From: Candidatus Delongbacteria bacterium
Lineage (GTDB): Bacteria > CAIWAD01
Assembly: GCA_041675285.1 (NCBI GenBank)
Contig: JBAYTZ010000011.1
Coordinates: forward strand, 1-64,000
Length of the DNA stretch: 64,000 bases
Direction of reading: 5' to 3'
Made by a program: the position numbers and the translations under genes. Positions 42,200-50,979 of this stretch are shown here, in pieces (position 1 is the first letter of the stretch; each line of letters starts with the position of its first letter). The notes below the pieces were generated by a model. It ran no database searches and was not told the origin of the DNA. It saw nothing but the letters and a program-made list of their open reading frames with translations.

Positions 42200-43354
42200 T
42201 CAGCCGCGCGTCACGCCGCTCCGGACCTCCCGGCCTTCCACCAGTGCCAGGAAGCGCGCCTCCTCCCGTTCCCAGCAGAGTTCCGCCGCCGCCGCGCCCA
42301 GCGCCACCTGCCAGCCCACCGCGCGCTCCGGATCCAGCAGCTCCGCCAGGCGCGTGGCGATGGCCTGCGGATCCGCGGGATCGGCGCAGCGCCCCACGCC
42401 GCGCCCCAGCACCACCGCGGCCAGCTCGGGCAAGGGCGAGGCCAGCACCGGCAGGCCGGCCTGGATGTACTCGAACAATTTGTTGGGCAGCAGGTAGCGG
42501 TAGGAGAGCCCCAGATCCGGCACCAGCACCACGCCCGCGTCCGCTCCGCGCAACAGGGCGTCCAGCCGCTCCGGCGCGACCTTGCCGGGAAAGTGCAGGC
42601 GGCCGCCCCAGGCCAGCCCGGCCGCGTGCCGCCGGTGCGTCTCCAGCTCCGGGCCCTCGCCCAGCAGGACCAGTTGCACCCCGGGCAGGCGGCCCAGCGC
42701 CTCCTGCAGGGGACGGAAGTCATAGCCGGGCCAGAAGCCCCCGGCGTAAACCACCACGGGCCCTGCGTCCAAGCCGGGCAGCAGCGCGCGCAGGGCGTCC
42801 CGCCGCTCGGGGGCGCGCGGCTGGAAACTGCGAACGGGCAGGTTGCGCACCACGCCCACGCCCGCCACGCGGTGGTCGTGTTCCAGGGCCCGGGCGATGC
42901 TCCCGCAGACGGCCCACGAGGCGTCGGCGCGCCGCATGCCCCAGCCCTCGGCGGCGTTCCAGAAGGCGCGCACGGCCGGACGCTCGCGGATGGTGGGCAG
43001 CTCGCAGTAGTACTCGCGGGCGTCGTAGAGCAGGCGGAACTCGCGCCGCAGCCGGGCCAGGCGCGCGGGCAGCAGGGCGGGCGGATCCACCGCCAGCACG
43101 CAGTCCGGGCGCTCGCGCAGGATCAGCCCGTGGAACCAGTGCATGAAGCGCAGGAAGTAGGCCTTGCGCCGGCCGGCGCGTGGATTCTCCAGCCGGTGCA
43201 GGGTCCGGTCCCGCCAGAAGGCCGAGCGCGGCGAACTGCCGTTGTCCACCCAGGTGACGGCGACCTGGTGGCCGGCCCGCTCCAGCGCGTCCACCATGCG
43301 CTCCTGACGCCGCTCGTGGCTGAGTTCGGAGAGCAGGCCGATCAGCACACGCAC
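42200..43354 (-). CDS. Glycosyltransferase, GT4-like
   Basis: A 384-residue GT-B glycosyltransferase. N-domain: VRVLIGLLSELSHERRQERM, AGHQVAVTWVD, RPDCVLAVDPPALLPA. C-domain: GPVVVYAGGFWPGYDFRPL, VQLVLLGEGPELETHRRHA, LLRGADAGVVLVPDLGLSYR and LPNKLFEYIQAGLPVLASPL, the E-x7-E type donor site of the GT4/GT1 clan. The GTG at 43354, with GGAGAG upstream, overlaps the upstream gene by 13 bases; the longer frame is shadow sequence. Acts with the neighbouring deacetylase-like and GT2 genes. Confidence 0.88.
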   Translation of the reverse strand: MRVLIGLLSELSHERRQERMVDALERAGHQVAVTWVDNGSSPRSAFWRDRTLHRLENPRAGRRKAYFLRFMHWFHGLILRERPDCVLAVDPPALLPARLARLRREFRLLYDAREYYCELPTIRERPAVRAFWNAAEGWGMRRADASWAVCGSIARALEHDHRVAGVGVVRNLPVRSFQPRAPERRDALRALLPGLDAGPVVVYAGGFWPGYDFRPLQEALGRLPGVQLVLLGEGPELETHRRHAAGLAWGGRLHFPGKVAPERLDALLRGADAGVVLVPDLGLSYRYLLPNKLFEYIQAGLPVLASPLPELAAVVLGRGVGRCADPADPQAIATRLAELLDPERAVGWQVALGAAAAELCWEREEARFLALVEGREVRSGVTRG

Positions 43355-44913
43355 GGCTGGCTCTCCCGTCCGGCCGGCCGCTCCCGGGGCGCGTCGGCTC
43401 TTCCCGCCAGGCCCCGGGCCGCCAGCCGGGCCTCGCGCTCCAGCCAGTAGGCGGACACATCGCCCAGCGAGGCCGTCCAGCAGTCCCGGCGCGCCAGCAC
43501 GCCCAGCAGCTCCTCGAAGAGCTCGCGCCGCCCGGGGAAATCCGCCCGGCAAAGGGTGTGCGGATGCCAGTTGAGGGTGAGCAGACCGCGCACCCGGCGC
43601 ACCTGCTCGAGCGCGTCCTGGGCCAGGCGCGCGGCGGCGGGAAGCTCCAGTCCCTGCTCGTCGAAGAGCTGGCTGTCCATCAGGACCAGCGGCAGCTCCA
43701 GGAGGCGCCGCGGGGCGCCGTCGGCCGCCGTGGGATGGAAGGGCAGGCTGGTGCCCGCGCGGAAGCCCGGCCGGTCGTTGAAGCCCAGGCTGCTGTCCAC
43801 GAGGAAGCCGGCGCGCTCCTGGGCCTCCCAGGTCCGCTCCACGTCGAAACGCAACCAGTGCTGGCGTGTGACAGGCGAACTCTGGCCGCTCAGGCTTTCC
43901 AGACGCTGGCGCTGGACGCGCAGGCGCTCAGCGGAGCGGTGGCTGCTCCAGCCGCCGTGCAGGGCAGTCTCGAATCCGCGTTGGCGCAGGCGCAGCAGCA
44001 GTCCGCGCACCTGGGCACGGTCCAGATGGTAGCGGAAGGTCTGGTGGTCGCGGGGTTCGGCCAGGAAGAGCAGGGTGGAGTGCAGGCCGCGGCGCTCCTC
44101 CAGGTCCAGCAGTTCGTCCACCAGGAACCAGGGGTCGCGCCCCCCGCGCAGGCGCTGCAGCAGCTCGCGCCAGCGCCGGGCCAGGCCTGGCAGGTCGCCG
44201 CCCAACGCCCGGGGCGGCGTCTCCAGCAACAGGCGCAGGACGCTGCGGAAGCGCCACTTGAAGAGCATGTCCACGTCGTGGCTGAGGGCCACGGCCCAGC
44301 GCGCGCCGCCCGGCCAGCGCTCCTCGGCGACGGGGCCGCCGGCGCGCTCCTCCAGGTCCAGCAGCCGGGCCAGCAGCAGCACCAGCCGGTCCACCCAGGG
44401 CGTCAGCGCCAGGGCCTTCTCCTCGGAGGGCAACTCGTCCACCCGCGCGTTGCGCCAGGCCGCGGCGGCCGGGCCGCGCTCCGCGGCGCGGGCCAGGCTC
44501 CAGCCGAGCGGACCCAGCACGTCGAAACCCAGCCGGAACAGGGTCTGGCGGCCCCGGCTGGCCCAGCTGACGGGCGTGCCGCCGCCCAGGTAGTGCCAGG
44601 GCAGGTCGTCGCTGTCCGGATAGCGTTCCAGTTCGCCAAAGACAGGGAGCGGCCCGGGCTCGATCCACTCCCGACGCGGTTGCGGGAGGGCGGCGGGCCG
44701 GGGCGCGTGCAGCACCAGCCGGACCTCGGTCAGGTCCAGGCCGCAGGGAACAGGCCCCAGCACCAGCAGACGCTCGGACAGCGGCTCGTCCGGCGCCAGG
44801 ATCCGCACGGGCACGCCCAGGGCGGATTCCAGGAAGGTGAGCCCGGCGCGGAGCTCCGGCGGCAGGGGACCGCTGGTCAGGACTCCGACACTGGCTGGAC
44901 GTGGTTCGAGCAT
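43342..44913 (-). CDS. Polysaccharide deacetylase-like protein
   Basis: A 523-residue protein with a NodB-type core in its C-terminal two thirds. Motif 1 is LSHDVDML near residue 211 (HDVD in place of the usual TFDD); motif 2 is the HGGWSSH stretch with H-x4-5-H spacing; later come GFNDRPGFRAGTSLPFHP and LTLNWHPHTLC (motif 5 His). Residues 1-170 form a separate N-terminal domain seen in long deacetylases of polysaccharide clusters. No signal peptide, so possibly cytoplasmic. Start at 44913; no strong ribosome site. Overlaps the glycosyltransferase gene by 13 bases. Confidence 0.82.
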   Translation of the reverse strand: MLEPRPASVGVLTSGPLPPELRAGLTFLESALGVPVRILAPDEPLSERLLVLGPVPCGLDLTEVRLVLHAPRPAALPQPRREWIEPGPLPVFGELERYPDSDDLPWHYLGGGTPVSWASRGRQTLFRLGFDVLGPLGWSLARAAERGPAAAAWRNARVDELPSEEKALALTPWVDRLVLLLARLLDLEERAGGPVAEERWPGGARWAVALSHDVDMLFKWRFRSVLRLLLETPPRALGGDLPGLARRWRELLQRLRGGRDPWFLVDELLDLEERRGLHSTLLFLAEPRDHQTFRYHLDRAQVRGLLLRLRQRGFETALHGGWSSHRSAERLRVQRQRLESLSGQSSPVTRQHWLRFDVERTWEAQERAGFLVDSSLGFNDRPGFRAGTSLPFHPTAADGAPRRLLELPLVLMDSQLFDEQGLELPAAARLAQDALEQVRRVRGLLTLNWHPHTLCRADFPGRRELFEELLGVLARRDCWTASLGDVSAYWLEREARLAARGLAGRADAPRERPAGRESQPCVC

Positions 44914-45005
44914 GGCGAAAAGTAGGATTCGGCAGGCGCCGATGGCGCCGCTGCCGGGTCGCGCCCTGGGGGCCGGGCAGAACCGGCGGCGCAGCGGGCG
45001 GACCG

Positions 45006-45734
45006 TCAGTCCGCCAGGAAGGTCTCGATCTCGCGCAGGGCGGCCTGGGGGGCCTCCAGGGTGGAGAGGTGGCCCACGTTGCCCGGGATCACGCCCCACT
45101 GTCCGCGCGGGGCCAGGGCCGCCATCCGGCGTTGGAGATCCGGCGGGGTCAGGCTGTCCTGGGCGCCCGTGAGACAGAGCAGGGGCCCCTGGAAGGCGGC
45201 CAGCGTCCCGCTCTGATCGCGGCGCGTGAGCAGGGTGCGCAGTTGCCGGGCGTAGAGGGCCGGGCCCAGCCGGCGGAACATGTGGCGCACGCGTTCGCCG
45301 TGGTCGCGCCGGCTCTGTTCGCTGAGCAGGCTGGGCAGGAAGCTCTCCAGCACCTGCTCCATCCGGCCCTCCTCCAGTTGGCGGATCGTCTCCAGGCGCG
45401 CGGCGCGTCCGTCCTCGTCGTCGGCCGTGTGCCGCGTGCCCAGCAGCAGCAGGCGCCGGACCGCGCTGGGGCAGCGGCTCGCCGCCTCCAGGGCGACGGC
45501 ACCGCCCATGGACAGGCCGCCCAGGTCCACGCTGCGCAGGCCCAGCGCGCCCACCATGGACAGCAGCTCCACGGCGGCGTCGCGCAGGCTCTCTTCGCCC
45601 TCGGACTGGAAGATCATCACCCGGCGGCGGCGCGAGAGCCGGTCCGCCTGGCCGGCGAACAGCTCCTCGTCGCACATCAGGGCGCAGACCAGCACCAGCG
45701 GCGTCCCGCTCCCGCGATCACTCAACAGCTTCAT
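45006..45734 (-). CDS. Alpha/beta hydrolase
   Basis: A 242-residue cytoplasmic hydrolase of the alpha/beta fold. The nucleophile elbow is GLSMGG (Ser about residue 78), a late Asp sits in TGAQDSLTPP and the catalytic His in GNVGHLSTLEAPQA near the C-terminus. The cap region is helical. Resembles MhpC/3-oxoadipate enol-lactonase-type enzymes, but the substrate is unknown. The ATG at 45734 is preceded by GGAAAGGACGG; an in-frame ATG at 45779 adds an Arg-rich leader. Confidence 0.87.
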   Translation of the reverse strand: MKLLSDRGSGTPLVLVCALMCDEELFAGQADRLSRRRRVMIFQSEGEESLRDAAVELLSMVGALGLRSVDLGGLSMGGAVALEAASRCPSAVRRLLLLGTRHTADDEDGRAARLETIRQLEEGRMEQVLESFLPSLLSEQSRRDHGERVRHMFRRLGPALYARQLRTLLTRRDQSGTLAAFQGPLLCLTGAQDSLTPPDLQRRMAALAPRGQWGVIPGNVGHLSTLEAPQAALREIETFLAD

Positions 45735-45807
45735 GCCGCCGTCCTTTCCACGGAAGCGCCGCCCGGGGGGACGGCGCATTCCCGCTCCAGCTTGACGTTG
45801 GTCCGGT

Positions 45808-48240
45808 CTAGAAGTCCTGGCTCAGCCGCAGCACGACCTTGAGGAAGCTGTCCTCCCGGTCGCCCGCCCAGCTCTGCCAGTCCACGCGGCCGGCCAGCCC
45901 CAGGCCCTGGCGCAGGGTCCAGTCCAGCTCGCCGCCCAGGTCCAGGCGCGTGAAGGCGCCGCTCACTCCGCCCGTCTCGCTGCTGACGTCCTGGAACTGG
46001 GCGCGCAGTGCGCTCTTCAGCCGGCCCGCCAGCCAGTCGCGACCCAGGGCGCCGCGCAGGTTCCAGTAGCTGTAGTCCGTCATGCCGCGGTCATCGTAGT
46101 CGCTGCCGTAGATGGAGAAGCCGGCGTCCAGGCGCCAGCGCGGATCCAGGTTCACCTGCCAGCCCAGGCCCAGCTGGTTCGACGAGTAGCTGCGATCCAG
46201 CCGCAGCACGGCGTTCAGCGTGTCCCGCACTTGGCCCACGTCGTCGCCGTAGCCCTGGTTCAGCAGGCTCAGCGACCACTGGTGGCGCCGGTTCAGCCAG
46301 TCCAGCGAGCCCGACAGCCCCAGGCGAATCTGCTGCAGGCCGCCCTCGATGTGCTGGCTGGCGGCGTTGAGCTCGCTGGCCGGATCCGCGTCGTCCGCCA
46401 GGATCTCCAGCGCCTCGTTGGCCTCCTGCTGCTGCTCGAATCCCAGCCGCAGCTGGAGGTCGCGGCCCCGGGGATACCAGCCCAGACCCAGGTTGAACAG
46501 GCTGCGGGCCGTGGTGCCCACGGTCTCGTCGTACTGGCCGTCCAGGTTGTCCGAGGTCAGGCCGCCGCCCAGGTCCACGTAGAGCTGGTTCTGCAGCAGG
46601 CGCACGCGCTCGGTGACCCGCAGCTCCTGCTGGTCGGGGGTGAGGAAGCTGTTGCCCAGGCTGCGGTAAGCGCCGCCGATGCGCCGGAAGTCCAGCAGCA
46701 GGTCGTTGGGACCCGCGTTCCACTGCCAGTTGGAGGTCAGCGCCGTGGCCGTCAGCACGTCGCCGTCCGCCAGGTCCAGCGGCGAGAAGTACTGGTTGAT
46801 GACGATGAGGTCCTCAAAGGAGCTGGGATCCGGCAGGTCGCCGGCGCCCAGGGTCTCCAGATCGTCCTTCGTCCAGGAGCCGCTGGAGATGTCCGTGTTG
46901 TGCAGGGCGAAGGCCACCTGGTTGCGGCCCGAGAAATGGCCGCGGAAGGCGTTGAAGTCCAGGCGCGCGCCCAGGCCCAGGTTGTCCTCGGGGCTCACCC
47001 GGGCCAGGCTGTCGCTGCCCCAGCTGCTGGGGGGCGTGGCGCGGATGCTGGCCTCGTCGTCCTTGACCTTGAGCAGGGTCAGGCCGCCTTCCAGCAGGCC
47101 GCCCCGGCGGCCCATCCGCAGGTCCAGGCTGTAGAGGTTGCGGGCGAAGGAGCCGGCGAATTCCACCGTGCCCGGCGCGCCGAAGAGCGGATCCCGGGCC
47201 TCCCGGGCGCGGCCGCCCACCACCCGCAGCCCGAACTGGCGGAACTCCAGCCCCAGCTCGCCGCCGCGCACGCGCGTGCCGGAGAGCAGCAGCGGGCTGT
47301 ACTCGGGCTGGCGGTCGCCCACTCCCAGCAGCAGGCCCTTGTGGGTCAGGTCCAGGTTGAGGCGCGACTGGGGCTGCAGCTCGTCGGACTCCAGGTCCTG
47401 GCCGGAGAGCAGCACGCGGCCCTTCAGGTTCCAAGCCTCCTCGCCCCGCCCGCGCCAGGCGCGGAAGCGCAGCTGGCCGGCGTGGTAGCGCTGCCACTGC
47501 CCAGCCCCGCGCGAATCCAGGAAGTCCATGTTGAACTCTTCCCAAGCCGAGGCCTCGTAGCCCATCGCCACGGACTCGGCGCCCAGCACGGTCAGGTTCA
47601 GGCGCTGGGGCTGCAGTTCGCGGCCCTGCCGATCCTTCAGGCGCAGCTCCACGGCGTGGGGCCCGGCGGGAAGCTGGCCGCGCCAGGTGACCAGCCAGGG
47701 GTCGGCCTCCAGGTCGCCCGGGGCGGGCTGGCCGTCGATCCAGAGCGTGGAGGCGGCCAGGTCGACGGACTCGTCGGCGGCGGAAAAGGCCAGCAGGGTC
47801 TCCTCCCCCGGCGGCACGTCCAGGTCGCTCAGCAGGTTCACCAGCGCCAGTTCGGACTCTGGCGCCAGGGTCACGCGCCACTGGCCGCTGCCCGGCAGCT
47901 GGGTGTTCTCCTCGCCCGAGCGGATCTCGGCCCGGTAGGTCAGTTCCTGGCCTTCCAGCAAGTTGGCCGGCACCTCGAAGACCACGCGCCCGGCCCCCAG
48001 TTCGCTGGCGGCCAGCGTGCCCACGGAGCGCCCGTCCAGCTCCAGGTAGAGCAGGGCCGAGCCCGGCGTCACCAGGCCCTCGGGGTCGAGGAACTCCAGC
48101 CGCAGGGAGCGCGTCATGGGCGCCTGCACCGGTGCGAAGTGCGACCAGCGGGCCAGGGCCGGCTGGGCCGCGCCCAGCCACAGCAGGCCCAGGGTCAGGA
48201 CCAGGCCGGCGGGACGGGAAAGGTTGGAGCGGAGACTCAT
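45808..48240 (-). CDS. Outer-membrane beta-barrel protein with N-terminal beta domains
   Basis: An 810-residue protein. Signal peptide at 1-30 (LVLTLGLLWLGAAQPALA). Residues about 35-230 form two Ig-like modules (SALLYLELDGRSVGTLAA; AVELRLKDRQGRELQPQRLN). From about 240 the chain shows repeated amphipathic strands with turn residues (QLRFRAWRGRGEEAWNLKGR, YVDLGGGLTSDNLDGQY) and ends LRLSQDF, the terminal aromatic of outer-membrane barrels. About 24 or more strands seem possible. Last gene of a three-gene operon with a FecR protein and a secreted protein. AGGGG precedes the ATG. Confidence 0.83.
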   Translation of the reverse strand: MSLRSNLSRPAGLVLTLGLLWLGAAQPALARWSHFAPVQAPMTRSLRLEFLDPEGLVTPGSALLYLELDGRSVGTLAASELGAGRVVFEVPANLLEGQELTYRAEIRSGEENTQLPGSGQWRVTLAPESELALVNLLSDLDVPPGEETLLAFSAADESVDLAASTLWIDGQPAPGDLEADPWLVTWRGQLPAGPHAVELRLKDRQGRELQPQRLNLTVLGAESVAMGYEASAWEEFNMDFLDSRGAGQWQRYHAGQLRFRAWRGRGEEAWNLKGRVLLSGQDLESDELQPQSRLNLDLTHKGLLLGVGDRQPEYSPLLLSGTRVRGGELGLEFRQFGLRVVGGRAREARDPLFGAPGTVEFAGSFARNLYSLDLRMGRRGGLLEGGLTLLKVKDDEASIRATPPSSWGSDSLARVSPEDNLGLGARLDFNAFRGHFSGRNQVAFALHNTDISSGSWTKDDLETLGAGDLPDPSSFEDLIVINQYFSPLDLADGDVLTATALTSNWQWNAGPNDLLLDFRRIGGAYRSLGNSFLTPDQQELRVTERVRLLQNQLYVDLGGGLTSDNLDGQYDETVGTTARSLFNLGLGWYPRGRDLQLRLGFEQQQEANEALEILADDADPASELNAASQHIEGGLQQIRLGLSGSLDWLNRRHQWSLSLLNQGYGDDVGQVRDTLNAVLRLDRSYSSNQLGLGWQVNLDPRWRLDAGFSIYGSDYDDRGMTDYSYWNLRGALGRDWLAGRLKSALRAQFQDVSSETGGVSGAFTRLDLGGELDWTLRQGLGLAGRVDWQSWAGDREDSFLKVVLRLSQDF

Positions 48241-48324
48241 GGTTCCCCTTTCACGTGTGAACCCGCAGCGCCTTGCGACGCCGCGGGTGATGGTGCGATG
48301 GTGTGCTGCGGCCGTCCGGGACGG

Positions 48325-49017
48325 CTACTCGTAGTACTCGATGATCAGCTCGCGCGTCTGGTCGCCGTCGGTGATGGGCATGACGATGCGCCTGAGCTCG
48401 CCGCGCTCCAGGCCCTGCTGGTCGTCGGGCGTGGTCTCGCGCACGTTGGAGTGGTCGCCGTCGGAAGAACCCGTGCGGCCCATCACGACGTCCACGCTCT
48501 CCCCCGTGCGCCGGGAGAGCAGCGCGACGATCCCCTCCTCGGTGATGATCTCTGTCAGCGCCGGATTGGTGCGCGTCCACCAGGCCGTGCCCTTGACCGA
48601 GGCCACGGAGGTGGGCGTGGCGATGCGGAACTCGCCCTGCTGGCGCGTCACCTTGCTCCAGAGGGTGCCCGTGCTCAACTCCACTTCCTTGTCCGTCCGG
48701 TTGCCCGCCCGCTTGGCGTGCAGGACCAGGTCGGTCTGGGGCGTGAGCTTGAGCTGGCTCTTGTCGTCGGTGAAGACCAGCACGGCCCGGCCGTCGGCCC
48801 CGGTGCGCACCCGGTCGCCGTCGTTCAGGCGGTCGCCCGTCTTCAGCGCCTTCTCGGTTTTGCCGCCGCCGGCGGCCAGGAAGACCTCGCCCGTGGCCTT
48901 CACCGTCACGGCCACGCTCTTGGCGGCCTCCGCGGCCCACGCGCCCGGACCCGCGCCCAGCAGCAGGGCCAGGGCCAGCACCCACGCGGCCAGCCGGCCG
49001 CCCTTGGTCGTCCTCAT
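48325..49017 (-). CDS. FecR-domain protein
   Basis: A 230-residue exported protein. Signal peptide at 1-28 (AWVLALALLLGAGPGAWA). The FecR domain spans about 35-165: GEVFLAAGGGKTEKALKTGD, DRVRTGADGRAVLVFTDDKS, LSTGTLWSKVTRQQGEFRIA and TPTSVASVKGTAWW, the last being the most conserved block. Unlike FecR of iron signalling it has no cytoplasmic helix and no sigma factor beside it, so a structural or sensing role in the periplasm is likelier. AGGAGG six bases before the ATG overlaps the stop of the upstream gene; a GC hairpin lies at the stop codon (48311-48325). Confidence 0.9.
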   Translation of the reverse strand: MRTTKGGRLAAWVLALALLLGAGPGAWAAEAAKSVAVTVKATGEVFLAAGGGKTEKALKTGDRLNDGDRVRTGADGRAVLVFTDDKSQLKLTPQTDLVLHAKRAGNRTDKEVELSTGTLWSKVTRQQGEFRIATPTSVASVKGTAWWTRTNPALTEIITEEGIVALLSRRTGESVDVVMGRTGSSDGDHSNVRETTPDDQQGLERGELRRIVMPITDGDQTRELIIEYYE

Positions 49018-49027
49018 GCCGCGCCTC

Positions 49028-50047
49028 CTACTCGATGCGGATGGATGAAATGTTCAGCTCGCCGGAGGCGATGCGCTGCAGGATGCCCTCGAACTCCGCC
49101 AGGCTCACCGGCCGCCCGTCCACCAGGATGGTCCCGTTCAGCCGGTAATTCTCCAGCAGGTTGGCCAGGCCGGCCAGCTGGCTCGGGCTGAGGCCGCCCA
49201 GCAGGTTGTTCAGGCCCTGCTCCGGCGCGTCCCCGCCCTGGCTGAAGGTGAAGGTGCGGATGGCGCTGGCGAACTGCCGGCGACCCGAGGTCGTGTTCAG
49301 CACGGCCTCCACGTTCCAGACGTACTGCCGGCCGGTCTGCAGCGGCCGCGCAGAACCCAGCTCGCCGTAGATCACGCTGGTCTGGCCCGGCACCGTCGCC
49401 TGCCACATGGCCTCGCCCTCCAGGGCCTCCTGGGGGCTGCCGTGGCGCTCGCGGTCGAATTCGCAGACCTTGATCAAGTAGGTGGAGGCCCGGCCGCTCC
49501 AGCTGAAGACCGGCTCCGCCATGGACTGCACCGCGCCGTCCCAGGGCGATTGCAGGTCCACGCGGCGCGGGTCGTTGATGATGAAGGAGGACGAGGTGCT
49601 GACCGGGGGCAGCGCCGGCAGGACGGAGGTCACCGTCGCCGCCACCGTGTAGACGCCCGAGGGCAGCGCGTTGCCCGAGATCTGCTCCAGGAAGGCGTCG
49701 TTGAAGTCGCCCGAGCCGTTGAAGCCGGGCACCTGGTCGGCGCGGATCTGCGCCAGACTCCAGGGTCCCAGCTGGGACTCGCTCACCAGGATGTTGTTCA
49801 CGTGGCCCTGGGCCAGCCAGGTGCCGCCGTAGCTCAGTTCGACGTCCAGGTTGTAGGTGCCCAGGGCCAGGTTGCTCACCTGCACGGTGATCTCCTGCCC
49901 CACGCCGCTCAAGTCGCCGCGGGGATCCAGGTCGCCCACGAAGTAGAGGTCGTAGGCCACGGGCAGGTTGATCTGGATCAGGGGTTGGGCCTGGGCCAGG
50001 CCGGCGGCTGCCAGCAGCAGTCCCAGCCAGAGCGCACGGGTGTTCAT
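49028..50047 (-). CDS. Secreted Ig-like protein, first gene of the FecR operon
   Basis: A 339-residue exported protein of unknown function. Signal peptide at 1-20 (MNTRALWLGLLLAAAGLAQA). Two beta-sandwich modules: about 25-155 (EITVQVSNLALGTYNLDVEL, LPSGVYTVAATVTS) and about 165-260 (PVFSWSGRASTYLIKVCEFD, GRQYVWNVEAVLNTTSGRR), the second FN3-like. The last 60 residues are helical then strand-forming (LNNLLGGLSPSQLAGLANLL, GTILVDGRPVSLAEFEGIL), resembling a small appended domain. Start at 50047 from the signal peptide. Eleven bases to the FecR gene. Confidence 0.8.
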   Translation of the reverse strand: MNTRALWLGLLLAAAGLAQAQPLIQINLPVAYDLYFVGDLDPRGDLSGVGQEITVQVSNLALGTYNLDVELSYGGTWLAQGHVNNILVSESQLGPWSLAQIRADQVPGFNGSGDFNDAFLEQISGNALPSGVYTVAATVTSVLPALPPVSTSSSFIINDPRRVDLQSPWDGAVQSMAEPVFSWSGRASTYLIKVCEFDRERHGSPQEALEGEAMWQATVPGQTSVIYGELGSARPLQTGRQYVWNVEAVLNTTSGRRQFASAIRTFTFSQGGDAPEQGLNNLLGGLSPSQLAGLANLLENYRLNGTILVDGRPVSLAEFEGILQRIASGELNISSIRIE

Positions 50048-50203
50048 GTGTGGAATCTCCCGATTTGGACCGGCCGGGCGGGGCCTCCGCCACCGGAACA
50101 CGGCCGACAGGATAACGAACTGCCGGCGGGCCCATGTGACGGCGCGCATCCGGCGCACGTGAGACAGCGGGCCGCCCGGCAGACGTCGGCAACCGGATCG
50201 GGG

Positions 50204-50719
50204 CTACTGGCGGATGAAGTCCTGGAAGAGGACCCGGTCCACCCCGCCGTCGCTCAGGAAGCGGTTCAAGGCGATGCTCAAGCTGTCCCGAATGGTCTCA
50301 CGATAGGAAATGTCCGAGAGAGAATCTTCGTTCATGGAGCCCAGGTAACTGATCAGGTAATCGCGCATGAAGGGCGTGCGCTCCTCCAGTTCCTTGGCCA
50401 GTTCGGGGTTGTTGGGGTCGTACTCCAGCGACAGGCTGATCTTGAAGACGCGCCGGCCGGCGGAGCCCTTGGGGTTGATGATCAGGTCGGGAATGGCGTG
50501 CACGGCGCCGAACTCGTAGTTCTTCTCCTTCTTCTCGCCGTCCTCGCCCTTGCCGGACTCCTTCCCGTGGCCGGCCTTCTCGTCCTTGCCGTGCCCCTCC
50601 TCCACCTGCTCCGTGCCCGGGGCGGGAGTCGGGCTGGAGCCCAGCCACTGGATCAGGAAATAGACCAGGGCCCCCTGGATCACCAGCATGCCCAGGACCA
50701 GACCCACCTTCTTGACCAT
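50204..50719 (-). CDS. fliL: Flagellar basal body-associated FliL-like protein
   Basis: A 171-residue protein with one N-terminal transmembrane helix (VGLVLGMLVIQGALVYFLIQ, residues 4-24), a highly charged Gly/Lys/Glu/His linker (about 30-65) and a C-terminal FliL domain with VFKISLSLEYDP and LAKELEERTPFMRDYLISYL. FliL proteins surround stator units of the flagellar motor. No other flagellar gene is in the window, so the assignment rests on the domain alone. The ATG at 50719 has AGAGGTG upstream. No terminator was found in the 156 bases to the next gene. Confidence 0.85.
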   Translation of the reverse strand: MVKKVGLVLGMLVIQGALVYFLIQWLGSSPTPAPGTEQVEEGHGKDEKAGHGKESGKGEDGEKKEKNYEFGAVHAIPDLIINPKGSAGRRVFKISLSLEYDPNNPELAKELEERTPFMRDYLISYLGSMNEDSLSDISYRETIRDSLSIALNRFLSDGGVDRVLFQDFIRQ

Positions 50720-50808
50720 GATACACCTCTGCAAAGGACTGCGACCCGTCCCTCATCGGCAGCTTTGCCGGGAACTTGACCCGGGCTGGACTCTCGGTCG
50801 GCGCTCTC

Positions 50809-50962
50809 AACACGGAGGCACAGGGACACAGAGACACGGACAGGCTTTTAGCATTGTCTTGTCGAACGAAGTCGTGCAATCGGACCGCCAGCTCACTACC
50901 CGGCGCAAATCCAATTCCACTTCTCTCTCTGGGTCTCTGTGTCTCTGTGCCTCTGTGGTCAA
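50809..50962. repeat. Inverted pair of ACAGAG-type repeats
   Basis: One arm at 50809-50842 reads ACGGAGGCACAGGGACACAG and on; the other at 50932-50962 reads TCTCTGTGTCTCTGTGCCTC and on, in opposite orientation. Together they enclose about 90 bases between tldD and fliL. A long RNA hairpin could form. The remainder of 50720-50979 shows nothing else. Confidence 0.7.
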
Positions 50963-50979
50963 CTGGTCCCAAGGGCCTG

